Below are positions 1-10,781 of a DNA stretch of 59,460 nt, one piece after another; positions within the stretch are counted from its first letter, which is position 1, and each line of letters opens with the position of its first letter. The translations under genes and the position numbers were made by a program. Source of the stretch: an uncultured Paraglaciecola sp. GTDB taxonomy: Bacteria; Pseudomonadota; Gammaproteobacteria; Enterobacterales; Alteromonadaceae. The DNA is taken from positions 1 through 59,460 of the forward strand of contig NZ_CAKZKO010000137.1 in NCBI RefSeq assembly GCF_937123705.1, written 5' to 3'. Below the pieces are notes generated by a model. The model was not told the DNA's origin. It made no database searches and worked only from the letters and a program-made list of their open reading frames with translations.

Positions 1-1
1 T

Positions 2-34
2 CGTTCTGCACGTATTAAAGAGAAGCTAGGTTAA
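2..34 (+). CDS. C-terminal end of an unidentified gene
   Basis: An open frame enters from the left edge and ends with TAA at 32-34, giving the last ten residues RSARIKEKLG. It is followed about 30 bp later by a strong terminator hairpin, as expected for a gene end. The fragment is too short to assign a family. Frame and strand rest on the absence of stops and on the terminator. Confidence 0.4.
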   Translation, partial: RSARIKEKLG

Positions 35-66
35 TTTAATTTTTGCGTTACCGTTAACTTAATAAG

Positions 67-90
67 AAAACCCGCCATCTGGCGGGTTTT
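67..90. terminator. Bidirectional intrinsic terminator
   Basis: A perfect 10-bp stem (AAAACCCGCC / GGCGGGTTTT) with loop ATCT is flanked by A and T runs, so it can work on both strands. It separates the rightward gene ending at 34 from the leftward dihydropyrimidinase gene ending at 121. Confidence 0.85.
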
Positions 91-120
91 TGCTATCTAT
101 GAATCGATACAAAGTGATTA

Positions 121-1578
<1,458 letters not shown>

Positions 1579-1645
1579 TTATTGCTCTGTTTGTTATGTT
1601 TAATTATTAACCGACTTATTTCAAGTGTTGTGTTCAACAGGCAAT

Positions 1646-2584
1646 TTAACGCACTTCTGTTTGCTGGTTAATTTCTTGTAAAAAAGTTTTTAAGACTAAA
1701 TTGGGTTTGACTCCTTTACGTAGTACCACTTGATATTCGGTACTAAAGTTAAAGTTATCAGGACATAATGCGCGCATTTTCCCTGACTCTACCCAGCGTT
1801 TGGCATAGTGAGTAGGTAAATATCCTACAAAACAACCAGTTAAGATAAGGAAGGCCACACCTTCACGATCTGTGGCTGTGGCTGTGGTATTTAATGCTTG
1901 ATAGTGGACGCGCGTTTGCGCTGTTTGTGCATAACTGGGGGCGACGGCTTCAAAGGTTTTGATTTTGTCAGCATGTAGATTTTTATCATCGGCATTAAAT
2001 AATGGATGTTCAAAATTACAATAAAGCAATGATTTTTCGGTATAAAGTCTTGAATATTCTAAGCCAGGTAAAGGGCGAAGATCTGGCACCACGCCTACGT
2101 GTAAGCCACCGTCCAATACATAACGTTCAATTTCATTAGGTGGGATCATCCGAATATTGATTTCCACCTCTGAGTCTTCACTTTTTAACGCTTTAAGTGC
2201 TTTTGAAACCCGCATATATTCTAAGGTAACCAAGTTATCGGTAATGCCAATGTTCAACTCTCCAGTTAGTTTGGCATGAATAGTGTTGACTTGGGTTCGG
2301 AAATTTTCGAGCGACGTCATAAGCTGTTGGCTAGCTTGGTATATTAATTCTCCTTCATCGGTGAGTGAAAAACCGGCTCTACCTCGCTGACATAATCGTA
2401 ATCCTAGCCTTTCTTCAAGATCAGACATACTGATACTGATAGCAGACCGACTAATATTAAGTTCTACTTCAGCCGCTGAAAACCCGCCACATTCCACCAC
2501 AGTTCTGAAAATTCTCAGTAAACGGATATCGAAGTTACTCAATTGAGAGGCGAGTTTTTGTTTATTAGGGCTTTTTACTGTCAT
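1646..2584 (-). CDS. LysR-family regulator of the pyrimidine cluster
   Basis: 312 aa. An N-terminal winged helix-turn-helix (about residues 18-77, with FSAAEVELNISRSAISISM in the recognition region) is followed by a LysR substrate-binding domain (about 100-300). It sits between the dihydropyrimidinase gene, in the same direction, and the divergent aminotransferase operon. This is the classic position for a regulator controlling both arms in response to a pathway intermediate. The inducer cannot be read from sequence. The LysR family call is sure; the regulatory target is inferred from position. Confidence 0.9.
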   Translation of the reverse strand: MTVKSPNKQKLASQLSNFDIRLLRIFRTVVECGGFSAAEVELNISRSAISISMSDLEERLGLRLCQRGRAGFSLTDEGELIYQASQQLMTSLENFRTQVNTIHAKLTGELNIGITDNLVTLEYMRVSKALKALKSEDSEVEINIRMIPPNEIERYVLDGGLHVGVVPDLRPLPGLEYSRLYTEKSLLYCNFEHPLFNADDKNLHADKIKTFEAVAPSYAQTAQTRVHYQALNTTATATDREGVAFLILTGCFVGYLPTHYAKRWVESGKMRALCPDNFNFSTEYQVVLRKGVKPNLVLKTFLQEINQQTEVR

Positions 2585-2614
2585 GCACTTGGGTTCACTG
2601 TTTTACCAACATGT

Positions 2615-2628
2615 TAAGTAATTACTTA
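2615..2628. promoter_or_regulatory. Palindrome in the divergent LysR/aminotransferase promoter region
   Basis: The perfect 14-bp palindrome TAAGTAATTACTTA lies 31 bp before the LysR start and about 100 bp before the aminotransferase start. LysR proteins bind interrupted palindromes in such divergent regions, so this is a candidate operator. It is AT-rich and could occur by chance. Confidence 0.35.
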
Positions 2629-2725
2629 TCTAAACATAAATTATATTAAATTTAACAAACTATTAACAATATGCAAGATTGATGTTACTAACCTTTACTT
2701 CACTCATTTAGATGAGGAAAACCTG

Positions 2726-4084
2726 ATGTCAATGCACCCACCTGCACCAGATTTATCTGCTTTAGATGACTTACCTAGTCGCGCGTCACTCGAAGCATTT
2801 TGGATGCCTTACACTGGCAACCGTTTTTTTAAAGATAACCCACTTATTGTCACTAGCGCAGAAGGTTGTTATTTAACCACTCAAGAAGGCAATAGAGTGT
2901 ACGATGGACTGTCAGGGTTATGGTGTACTGGTATGGGTCATGGTAGGCCTGAAATAATTCAAGCTGTAGCTAAAGGCATTCAAAAATTAGATTTTTCCCC
3001 ATCGTTTCAAGTGGGAAACGACCTCGCGTTTAAAGTCGCTAATAAGGTTAAAGCGTTAACGCCTGAAGGACTCGATTATGTGTTTTTCACCAACTCTGGT
3101 TCAGAAGCCGCAGATACAGCGTTAAAAATGGCCAGAGCCTATTGGCGGCAAAAGGGGCAAGGCACTAAAACTCGCTTTATTGGACGCACTCGTGGTTATC
3201 ATGGGGTGAACTATGGCGGTATGAGCGTAGGTGGCATAGGCCCCAACCGTAAATTATTTGGTCAAGGCTTAGAAGTCGATCACCTGCCACATACTTGCTT
3301 AGCGCAAAATCGATTTACTAAAGGATTGCCTGAGCATGGCGCCGAGTTGGCAGATACGTTGGAAGATTTAGTGGCTTTACATGATGCGTCGAATATTGCG
3401 GCAGTGATTGTCGAGCCTATGTCTGGATCGGGTGGGGTGGTTATTCCACCTAAAGGTTATTTGAATAAACTCAGAGCCATTTGTGATAAACACAATATTT
3501 TGCTGATTTTTGATGAAGTGATCACCGGATTTGGTCGAACTGGCCATGCCTTTGGTGCCGATGCTTTTGGCGTGACCCCAGATATTATGACCTTAGCTAA
3601 AGGCCTAACTAACGGTTGTGTACCTATGGGCGCTGTGGTCAGCAGCAATGAGATTTATCAAACTTTTATGCAAAACGCTGGGGCTGAATATAACACTGAG
3701 TTTCCACACGGTTATACCTATTCTGCTCATCCAGTGGCTTGTGCGGCGGCATTGGCTGCTATAGATGTGTTTGAAACACAAAAAATGGTCGAAAAAGTGG
3801 CGGCATTAGCCCCTTATTTTGAACAACAAATTCATAATCTTAAAGGTCTTAAACATGTGACTGATATTCGCAATTTTGGTCTGGCAGGGGCATTAGAAAT
3901 AGACACCTTTGGTCAAGAGCCCACTAAGCGACCCTTTGAAATTTTCCGCCGCTGTTGGGACGCTGGTATGTTTGTACGTTGTGGCGGCAATACAATTCAA
4001 TTAGCGCCGCCTTTTATCAGTACCAAAGAGCAGATTGACGAACTATTTAACGTGCTTAGTGATGCAATTAATGCAACCCAATAA
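2726..4084 (+). CDS. Class III omega-aminotransferase, likely beta-alanine:pyruvate transaminase
   Basis: 452 aa, PLP fold type I class III. The PLP region [12 protein letters not shown] is present and the Schiff-base lysine is K292 in LAKGLTNG. The N-terminal [12 protein letters not shown] and YDGLSGLWC stretches are typical of the omega-amino acid:pyruvate group. It probably converts beta-alanine or beta-aminoisobutyrate, the end products of reductive pyrimidine degradation, to malonate or methylmalonate semialdehyde. These are then used by the dehydrogenase 26 bp downstream. ATG at 2726 follows GATGAGGAAAACCTG. The exact amino donor is inferred from the operon. Confidence 0.9.
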   Translation: MSMHPPAPDLSALDDLPSRASLEAFWMPYTGNRFFKDNPLIVTSAEGCYLTTQEGNRVYDGLSGLWCTGMGHGRPEIIQAVAKGIQKLDFSPSFQVGNDLAFKVANKVKALTPEGLDYVFFTNSGSEAADTALKMARAYWRQKGQGTKTRFIGRTRGYHGVNYGGMSVGGIGPNRKLFGQGLEVDHLPHTCLAQNRFTKGLPEHGAELADTLEDLVALHDASNIAAVIVEPMSGSGGVVIPPKGYLNKLRAICDKHNILLIFDEVITGFGRTGHAFGADAFGVTPDIMTLAKGLTNGCVPMGAVVSSNEIYQTFMQNAGAEYNTEFPHGYTYSAHPVACAAALAAIDVFETQKMVEKVAALAPYFEQQIHNLKGLKHVTDIRNFGLAGALEIDTFGQEPTKRPFEIFRRCWDAGMFVRCGGNTIQLAPPFISTKEQIDELFNVLSDAINATQ

Positions 4085-4110
4085 CCAAGAGTAAAATTGA
4101 GACAACCTTT

Positions 4111-5601
4111 ATGTTAACAATAGAACATTTTATCAATGGGCAGGCGTTTGATGACCAAGGTCGTTATCAAGATGTATTTAACCCTGCTACTGGTCAAACA
4201 GTCGCTAAAGTGGCGCTTGGATCACAGGATACGGTTGAAAAAGCGATGGAAGCTGCAAAGGCTGCCTTTCCTGCTTGGCGCGCTACACCGCCATTAAAAC
4301 GGGCGCAGATCATGTTTCGTTTTAAACAGTTGCTCGAACAAAATAAGGACAAAATTTGCCAGTTATTAACCACAGAGCATGGCAAGGTAACAGATGATGC
4401 TATGGGAGAATTAACCCGAGGCATTGAAAATGTCGAATATGCTTGTGGGGCGCCAGAACTTCTTAAAGGTGAACATTCTCGCAATGTTGGGCCGGGTATT
4501 GATAGTTGGTCTGAAATGCAACCTCTAGGGGTTGTAGCTGGCATTACGCCTTTTAATTTCCCTGCTATGGTGCCGCTGTGGATGTATCCCATGGCGATAG
4601 TGTGCGGCAATACTTTTGTTTTAAAACCCTCTGAAAGGGATCCTAGTGCACCACTTTTTATTGGTAAATTGCTTAAAGAAGCGGGGTTACCTGATGGGGT
4701 GTTTAATGTGGTAAACGGTGACAAAACCGCAGTAGATGCCTTATTACACTCGCCTACTGTTGAGGCCATTAGTTTTGTTGGCTCTACACCAATTGCTGAG
4801 TATATTTATGCAACAGGAACGGCGCACGGTAAACGTGTACAAGCCTTAGGTGGTGCAAAAAACCATGCTGTGGTGATGCCTGATGCGGATATCGATAACG
4901 CTGTTAATGCCTTAATGGGCGCAGCTTATGGCTCTTGTGGTGAACGTTGTATGGCGATATCTGTGGCTGTGTGTGTAGGCAATAACGTGGCCGATGACGT
5001 GGTGGCAAAACTTTCTGCTCAGGTTAAAACTTTACGGATAGGTTCGGGCATGGTAGCAGGGCAAGAAATGGGGCCACTGATTACCGAAGCCCAGCTCAAT
5101 CGCGTGTCTGGTTTAGTCGACAATGGTGTAGAAGAGGGCGCTAATTTAGTGATTGATGGGCGTGATATAGCTGTGGCGGGTCATGAGCAAGGATTCTTTC
5201 TAGGAGGCTGTTTGTTTGACCATGTGCAAGCTGATATGACCATTTACCAAACTGAAATTTTTGGCCCAGTGCTTTGCGTAGTGCGAGTTGAATCATTACA
5301 GCAAGCCATGGATATGATCAACAAACATGAATACGGCAATGGTACTTGTATCTTTACCCGTGATGGAGAAGCGGCGCGATATTTTTCAGATCATATTCAA
5401 GTGGGCATGGTAGGCGTGAATGTGCCTTTACCTGTGCCTTCGGCCTACCATAGTTTTGGTGGTTGGAAACGTTCCTTATTTGGTGATTTGTCAGCTTATG
5501 GCCCAGACGCGGTAAGATTCTACACAAGGCGTAAAACCATTAGCCAAAGATGGCCATCTTCAGGTGTGAGAGAAGGTTCGCAATTTGCTTTTCCAAGTTA
5601 A
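4111..5601 (+). CDS. mmsA: CoA-acylating (methyl)malonate-semialdehyde dehydrogenase
   Basis: 496 aa aldehyde dehydrogenase superfamily member with MmsA hallmarks: [12 protein letters not shown] in the cofactor domain, [15 protein letters not shown], and the nucleophile C280 in CGERCMAIS. It oxidises malonate semialdehyde to acetyl-CoA and methylmalonate semialdehyde to propionyl-CoA with loss of CO2. Its place right after the omega-aminotransferase links pyrimidine-derived beta-amino acids to central metabolism. It could also serve valine or inositol breakdown, but neither pathway is nearby. Confidence 0.93.
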   Translation: MLTIEHFINGQAFDDQGRYQDVFNPATGQTVAKVALGSQDTVEKAMEAAKAAFPAWRATPPLKRAQIMFRFKQLLEQNKDKICQLLTTEHGKVTDDAMGELTRGIENVEYACGAPELLKGEHSRNVGPGIDSWSEMQPLGVVAGITPFNFPAMVPLWMYPMAIVCGNTFVLKPSERDPSAPLFIGKLLKEAGLPDGVFNVVNGDKTAVDALLHSPTVEAISFVGSTPIAEYIYATGTAHGKRVQALGGAKNHAVVMPDADIDNAVNALMGAAYGSCGERCMAISVAVCVGNNVADDVVAKLSAQVKTLRIGSGMVAGQEMGPLITEAQLNRVSGLVDNGVEEGANLVIDGRDIAVAGHEQGFFLGGCLFDHVQADMTIYQTEIFGPVLCVVRVESLQQAMDMINKHEYGNGTCIFTRDGEAARYFSDHIQVGMVGVNVPLPVPSAYHSFGGWKRSLFGDLSAYGPDAVRFYTRRKTISQRWPSSGVREGSQFAFPS

Positions 5602-5659
5602 TAAAGCTAAAAATTGTGTAGTCAAGTGTGTGCTTTTGAATTTCTAGGAATACGGGGAA

Positions 5660-7018
5660 GTGACTAGTTTGAAAAATAATATTCAATCAAACCGATTAGG
5701 TGATTTGGAAATAATTGAGAATTTCACAGACATAGCGCCATTACTCACTGAAAAGCAAGTGTTAGTTGCCAGTGAACGGTGTTTGTTTTGTTACGACGCA
5801 CCTTGTATTAATGCTTGCCCCACAGCTATCGATATTCCGCTGTTCATCCGCAAAATCAATACAGGTAACGCTCATGGCGCCGCGAAAGAAATATTATCGG
5901 CCAATATATTAGGCGGCAGTTGCGCTAGAGTTTGCCCCACAGAAACCTTATGTGAAGAAGCTTGTGTTAGAAATACTCACGAAGACGCTCCGGTTTCAAT
6001 AGGCAGATTACAACGTTATGCCGTGGAACATCTTGACCCTGCTAGAGGCTACCCTTTTACTCGAGCACCAGAGACACACAAGCATGTTGCTGTCGTGGGC
6101 GCAGGCCCAGCGGGTTTAGCCTGTGCGCATCGGCTGGCTCGAGAAGGGCATCAGGTGACAATTTTTGAGGCAGCAAAGAAGCCCGGTGGTCTGAATGAAT
6201 ACGGTATCGCCGAGTATAAGTTAGTGAACGATTATGCTCAGCAAGAAGTGCAGTTTGTACTACAGATTGGTGGCATAGATATTCAGTATGAAAAAGTACT
6301 AGGACGAGATTTTAGTCTACAGAACCTAAGGGATAGCTATGCTGCGGTATTTTTGGGCATTGGTATGGGGGATTGTAACGGGCTCAATATTCCCGGTGAA
6401 GATTTACATGGGGTGGAAGATGCGGTGGATTACATTTCTGAATTACGTCAAGCAGACTCTTTGGCCAAATTACCCGTAGGTAAAAGAATTGTTGTGATTG
6501 GTGCAGGAATGACAGCGATAGATATTGCAGTGCAAAGTAAAAAACTCGGTGCCGACAATGTGACTATAGTATATCGGCGCAACCAACAAGCGATGGGTGC
6601 ATCTAAGCATGAGCAAGAGTTGGCGCAAACCCATGGTGTGGGTTTTGTGTTTAATGCCCAACCTAAACAAATTTTAGGCGATGAAAACGGCCTTCAAAGC
6701 ATGCAGTTTAATCGAACTGCTAGCGACGCAACGGGCAAATTAGTAACCACAGATGAAGTGATTTCTGTTCCCTGTGATGTGGTATTTAAAGCCATAGGAC
6801 AAAAATTGCAGCCAAGTTTTTTAAACCAAGATACCGAACACCCGAATCTGTGCCAAAGTGGTCGATTAGCTGTAAATGAGCAAATGCAAACTTCACTCTC
6901 TGGTGTGTATGCAGGTGGAGATTGTATTAAAGGGAAAGATCTAGTGGTTGAAGCTGTAGATCATGGCAATAGGGCTGCACAGGCAATTCATCAATTTTTG
7001 CAGGAAGATAAACACTAA
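5660..7018 (+). CDS. preT: NAD-dependent dihydropyrimidine dehydrogenase, electron-transfer subunit PreT
   Basis: 452 aa with a GTG start at 5660 preceded by ACGGGGA. The N-terminal GltD-type domain holds cysteines for two 4Fe-4S clusters (CLFCYDAPC, CARVCP, CEEACV). An FAD-binding motif (VGAGPAGLACA, about residue 145) and a second nucleotide-binding motif (VIGAGMTAIDIA, about 275) follow. This is the FAD/NAD(P)H half of the enzyme. It passes electrons to PreA, whose gene overlaps by one base (TAATG), so the subunits are translationally coupled. Confidence 0.93.
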   Translation: MTSLKNNIQSNRLGDLEIIENFTDIAPLLTEKQVLVASERCLFCYDAPCINACPTAIDIPLFIRKINTGNAHGAAKEILSANILGGSCARVCPTETLCEEACVRNTHEDAPVSIGRLQRYAVEHLDPARGYPFTRAPETHKHVAVVGAGPAGLACAHRLAREGHQVTIFEAAKKPGGLNEYGIAEYKLVNDYAQQEVQFVLQIGGIDIQYEKVLGRDFSLQNLRDSYAAVFLGIGMGDCNGLNIPGEDLHGVEDAVDYISELRQADSLAKLPVGKRIVVIGAGMTAIDIAVQSKKLGADNVTIVYRRNQQAMGASKHEQELAQTHGVGFVFNAQPKQILGDENGLQSMQFNRTASDATGKLVTTDEVISVPCDVVFKAIGQKLQPSFLNQDTEHPNLCQSGRLAVNEQMQTSLSGVYAGGDCIKGKDLVVEAVDHGNRAAQAIHQFLQEDKH

Positions 7019-8289
7019 TGGCAGATTTATCCAGCGAATTTTTAGGTATTAAGTGTATTAATCCTTTTTGGTTAGCATCGGCTCCCCCAACTGATAAAGC
7101 TTACAATGTTGTGCGAGCTTTTGAGGCCGGTTGGGGTGGGGTGGTGTGGAAAACCTTGGGTGAAGATCCGGCACCTATCAATGTATCGTCGCGTTACGGT
7201 GTGCATTATGGTCAAAATAGACAAGTGCTGGGCTTTAACAACATCGAGCTTATTACCGACCGTTCATTACAAATTAACCTAGATGAAATCACTCAGGTAA
7301 AAAAAGACTGGCCTGATAGGGCAATGATAGTGTCACTTATGGTGCCTTGTGAAGAAGAGTCTTGGAAAGCCATTCTACCTAAAGTAGAAGCCACTGGGGC
7401 TGACGGCATTGAGTTAAATTTTGGCTGCCCACATGGTATGCCGGAGCGAGGTATGGGAGCGGCAGTAGGGCAAGTGCCTGAGTATATTGAAATGGTCACC
7501 CGTTGGTGCAAACAGTATTGTTCCTTGCCCGTTATTGTAAAATTAACCCCTAATATCACCGATATTCGTTTACCTGCCGAAGCCGCTTTGCGCGGTGGTG
7601 CCGATGCGGTGAGCTTAATCAATACTATCAATTCTATTACCTCAGTCAATTTAGACACTATGTCTCCCGAGCCCAGTGTGGATGGAAAAGGTACCCATGG
7701 AGGTTATTGTGGCCCAGCGGTTAAGCCTATCGCGCTGAGTATGTTGTCAGAAATTGCCAGAAATCCTGTTACCGAGCAATTACCTATTTCGGGTATTGGC
7801 GGTGTATCTAATTGGCGAGATGCGGCTGAATTTATTGCATTAGGGGCGGGTAATGTACAAGTATGTACAGCGGCTATGCTATTTGGTTTTAAGATCATCG
7901 ACGACTTATGTGATGGCCTCAGTGATTGGATGGATCAAAAAGGTTACGACTCCATAGATGACTTTTGTCGTATGGCCATACCCAATACCACAGATTGGAA
8001 ATACCTGAATATGAACTACAAACGTGTAGCTTATATTAATCAAGATAATTGTATTCAATGTGGCCGTTGTTTTGCGGCGTGTGAAGATACGTCACATCAA
8101 TCGATTGCAAAAACAGCTAAAAATGGCGGCAATGAATACACTGTTATTGAAGAAGAATGTGTCGGTTGTAATTTATGCCAAGTTACGTGCCCCGAACCAA
8201 ATGCCATAGAGATGGTGGATATTGACGAAGGTAAAGCGCACTTAAGCTGGTTACATCATCCAGCAAATCCCTTTAAAGAAACTAAATAA
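7018..8289 (+). CDS. preA: NAD-dependent dihydropyrimidine dehydrogenase, catalytic subunit PreA
   Basis: 423 aa. A dihydroorotate-dehydrogenase-like FMN barrel (about residues 1-310, with NFGCPHGM, KLTPNITD and ISGIGGV) is followed by a two-cluster ferredoxin domain (CIQCGRCFAAC and CVGCNLCQVTCP). It reduces uracil and thymine to the 5,6-dihydro forms, the first pathway step, or the reverse. V150 stands where the mammalian enzyme has its catalytic cysteine. Its start overlaps the preT stop by one base, and the ureidopropionase gene follows after 13 bp. Confidence 0.93.
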   Translation: MADLSSEFLGIKCINPFWLASAPPTDKAYNVVRAFEAGWGGVVWKTLGEDPAPINVSSRYGVHYGQNRQVLGFNNIELITDRSLQINLDEITQVKKDWPDRAMIVSLMVPCEEESWKAILPKVEATGADGIELNFGCPHGMPERGMGAAVGQVPEYIEMVTRWCKQYCSLPVIVKLTPNITDIRLPAEAALRGGADAVSLINTINSITSVNLDTMSPEPSVDGKGTHGGYCGPAVKPIALSMLSEIARNPVTEQLPISGIGGVSNWRDAAEFIALGAGNVQVCTAAMLFGFKIIDDLCDGLSDWMDQKGYDSIDDFCRMAIPNTTDWKYLNMNYKRVAYINQDNCIQCGRCFAACEDTSHQSIAKTAKNGGNEYTVIEEECVGCNLCQVTCPEPNAIEMVDIDEGKAHLSWLHHPANPFKETK

Positions 8290-8302
8290 TACGGAGTAAT
8301 GT

Positions 8303-9169
8303 ATGCCAAGAAACGTAATCAGTGGTTTGATCCAATGCCACAATCCGATAAATGACGAATCAGTACCAGTTAAAGATATTCAGCAAGCGGCTCTAGAGCA
8401 CCATCTACCTTTTATTGAAGAAGCCGGTAAAAAAGGTGTGCAGATATTATGTTTGCAGGAGATATTTAACGGCCCGTATTTTTGTCCATCTCAAGATGTA
8501 CGTTGGTATGATGCCGCCGAAACTGTTCCAGGCCCTATGACAGATTTAATGTCTGAATACGCCAAAAAGTATGAAATGGTGATGATAGTGCCGGTCTACG
8601 AATATGTGCAACCTGGCGTGTATTACAACACTGCAGCTGTGATTGATGCAGACGGCAGCTATTTAGGCAAATATCGTAAAAAACAAATTCCTCATACTAA
8701 TGGTTTTTGGGAGAAGTTTTTCTTTAAACCCGGTGATGCCGAATACCCAGTATTCCAGACCCGTTACGCCAAGATAGGTGTTTACATATGTTACGACAGG
8801 CACTTTCCTGAAGGTGCCCGTATTTTAGGCTTAAATGGTGCCGAGATTGTGTATAACCCATCCGCAACTGTGGCGGGTTTATCTCAGTACCTTTGGAAAT
8901 TGGAGCAACCTGCTCACGCTGTAGCAAACGGCTATTTTATGGGTTGTATAAACCGTGTGGGCACCGAAGAGCCTTGGAATATTGGTAAGTTTTATGGCAC
9001 TAGTTACCACGTTAATCCAAGAGGTGAAATCATCGATGAGGCGTCTGAAGATAACGATGAGTTACTTATTTCGACACTCGATTTGGATATGATCGATGAG
9101 GTCAGAAAAGTGTGGCAGTTTTATCGCGACAGACGGCCAGAAACTTACGCTAAGTTAACGGAAATATAA
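8303..9169 (+). CDS. pydC: Beta-ureidopropionase (N-carbamoyl-beta-alanine amidohydrolase)
   Basis: 288 aa nitrilase-superfamily enzyme with the Glu-Lys-Cys triad: E53 (LQEIF), K126 (KYRKK) and C163 (YICYDRHFPE). It hydrolyses N-carbamoyl-beta-alanine or N-carbamoyl-beta-aminoisobutyrate to the beta-amino acid, CO2 and ammonia, completing the three-step route begun by PreTA and HydA. A glutamine (Q128) follows RKK where many relatives have histidine (RKxH). The segment TNGFWEKFFFKPGD matches carbamoyl-amidase relatives rather than true nitrilases. ATG at 8303 follows TACGGAGTA. Confidence 0.92.
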   Translation: MPRNVISGLIQCHNPINDESVPVKDIQQAALEHHLPFIEEAGKKGVQILCLQEIFNGPYFCPSQDVRWYDAAETVPGPMTDLMSEYAKKYEMVMIVPVYEYVQPGVYYNTAAVIDADGSYLGKYRKKQIPHTNGFWEKFFFKPGDAEYPVFQTRYAKIGVYICYDRHFPEGARILGLNGAEIVYNPSATVAGLSQYLWKLEQPAHAVANGYFMGCINRVGTEEPWNIGKFYGTSYHVNPRGEIIDEASEDNDELLISTLDLDMIDEVRKVWQFYRDRRPETYAKLTEI

Positions 9170-9180
9170 TAAAAGAGTAT

Positions 9181-9204
9181 GGCTAGCTTAGGTGCAAGTT
9201 AGCC
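9181..9204 (+). promoter_or_regulatory. Intercistronic hairpin between pydC and the permease gene
   Basis: GGCTAGCTT and AAGTTAGCC form a 9-bp stem (one G-U pair) with a 6-nt loop 12 bp after the pydC stop. No T-run follows, so it is more likely an RNA-stability or processing element than a terminator. The role is inferred. Confidence 0.4.
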
Positions 9205-9245
9205 GATGTTTGTTAGTTTCATAGATCTTATGAGGAATGATTTAT

Positions 9246-10739
9246 ATGCAGGGACACCAAGTCGAGGGATCCACTTTAGTATCTACTACTCATGAGGTTG
9301 GTGAATTTGTTGAATTGAATGTGCAGCAGGATGTTCAAGACAGTCCACTGTACAATCAAGATATTGCGCCAACAAAAATCGCTCAACGTACTTGGCACAA
9401 AGGTAATGTGGCGGCGTTGTGGGTAGGCATGTCAATATGTGTGCCTACCTATACCCTAGGTGGTGTATTAACGGCATATTTTGGTTTGTCTGTCGTTGAG
9501 GCATTAATCACCATATTGATTGCCAATCTTATTGTGCTGATCCCGCTGACTTTAAATGCCTTTTCAGGCACTAAATACGGCATACCTTTTCCAGTATTGT
9601 TGCGATCTTCCTTTGGTTTATACGGTTCAAATGTTCCTTGTTTAATTAGAGCCTTTGTAGCCTGTGGCTGGTTTGGTATTCAATCTTTATTTGGTGGTAT
9701 TGCCTGTCATTTGTTGTTTTCGGCTTTTTCTTCAAGTTGGGCTGCATTAGGTAGCTCTGGTGAAGTATATGGCTTTTTTCTGTTCTGGGCGCTTAATTTG
9801 TATGTAGTGATAAAAGGTGCCAACGCCATAAAACATCTAGAAAATTGGTCTGCGCCTTTGTTGTTATTAGTTGGATTAGGCTTAATGTTTTGGGCATTGC
9901 CGCAAATAAATTTGTCAGAAGTGTTAGCCACAAAAGCCAATCGCCCGGAGTCGGATGCCGCAACACCCTATTTGATGGCTGGCGTAACTGCTATGGTTGG
10001 GTTTTGGGCGACACTGAGTTTAAATATTCCAGATTTTAGCCGTTATGTGAAATCCCAGAAAGACCAAATTATAGGGCAAGTATTGGGTTTGCCGCTGACG
10101 ATGTTTTTCTTTGCTTCTTTGGGGGTGATTCTAACCTCCGCTTCAACTGTTTTAGTAGGCGAAACCATTTCTGATCCTATTAACTTGATTGGAAAAATCG
10201 ACAGCCCAATCTTAGTAGGCGTTGCGATGTTATTGATTATCATTGCAACACTCTCAACTAATAGTGCCGCCAATATTGTTTCTCCAACTAATGATTTTCA
10301 AAATGTGGCACCCAAGTTTATTAACGAAAAACGCGGCGTATTATTAACAGGTTTGATTGGCCTTTTAATGATGAGTTGGGAGCTGTTAAAAAAAATGCAC
10401 TGGATTGAGTCAGATGTCAGTGTTGAATCTCTTTATTCAAACTGGCTATTAGGGTATTCGAGTTTGTTAGGGCCAATTGCTGGGATCATGATAGTGGATT
10501 ATTTTGTGATCAATAAACAACAACTCGATTTGGTGTCTTTGTACCTTAGAGGTGGCAAATACGCCGATGTGAACATGCAAGGAATGATCGCCTTTGCAGT
10601 ACCTGTAGCGCTTACTATTTTCACTCTAATGACAGGGTATATGAATTGGTTTTATAGCTATGGATGGTTTACTGGCTCGTTGCTAGGTGCTGCAATTTAT
10701 TATGCTTTAAAAGCAAAAGATCGTCGCAATTTAGGTTAA
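9246..10739 (+). CDS. NCS1-family nucleobase:cation symporter
   Basis: About 497 aa and very hydrophobic, with about 12 predicted membrane segments starting near residue 55. It has the NCS1 N-terminal signature region (WHKGNVAALWVGMSICVPTY) and the conserved PDFSRY loop. Family members import uracil, thymine, allantoin or hydantoins with Na+ or H+. As last gene of the pyrimidine operon it most likely brings in pyrimidine bases or dihydropyrimidines. An ATG at 9237 sits only one base after GAGGA, so I prefer the second in-frame ATG at 9246, which has 9-nt spacing. Confidence 0.9.
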   Translation: MQGHQVEGSTLVSTTHEVGEFVELNVQQDVQDSPLYNQDIAPTKIAQRTWHKGNVAALWVGMSICVPTYTLGGVLTAYFGLSVVEALITILIANLIVLIPLTLNAFSGTKYGIPFPVLLRSSFGLYGSNVPCLIRAFVACGWFGIQSLFGGIACHLLFSAFSSSWAALGSSGEVYGFFLFWALNLYVVIKGANAIKHLENWSAPLLLLVGLGLMFWALPQINLSEVLATKANRPESDAATPYLMAGVTAMVGFWATLSLNIPDFSRYVKSQKDQIIGQVLGLPLTMFFFASLGVILTSASTVLVGETISDPINLIGKIDSPILVGVAMLLIIIATLSTNSAANIVSPTNDFQNVAPKFINEKRGVLLTGLIGLLMMSWELLKKMHWIESDVSVESLYSNWLLGYSSLLGPIAGIMIVDYFVINKQQLDLVSLYLRGGKYADVNMQGMIAFAVPVALTIFTLMTGYMNWFYSYGWFTGSLLGAAIYYALKAKDRRNLG

Positions 10740-10781
10740 GATATTTTTAGTTTGTTTTCTAAAATCTAAGTGCGAGTCACA

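Noticed and set aside
4194..4769. Long antisense frame inside mmsA, and similar antisense frames in other genes
   Set aside because: They follow the third-codon-position bias of the real gene on the other strand and have no family features.
7018..8289. PreA has Val150 where mammalian dihydropyrimidine dehydrogenase has its catalytic cysteine
   Set aside because: As I recall, E. coli PreA also has valine at this place, so it looks like a property of the bacterial two-subunit enzymes rather than a defect.
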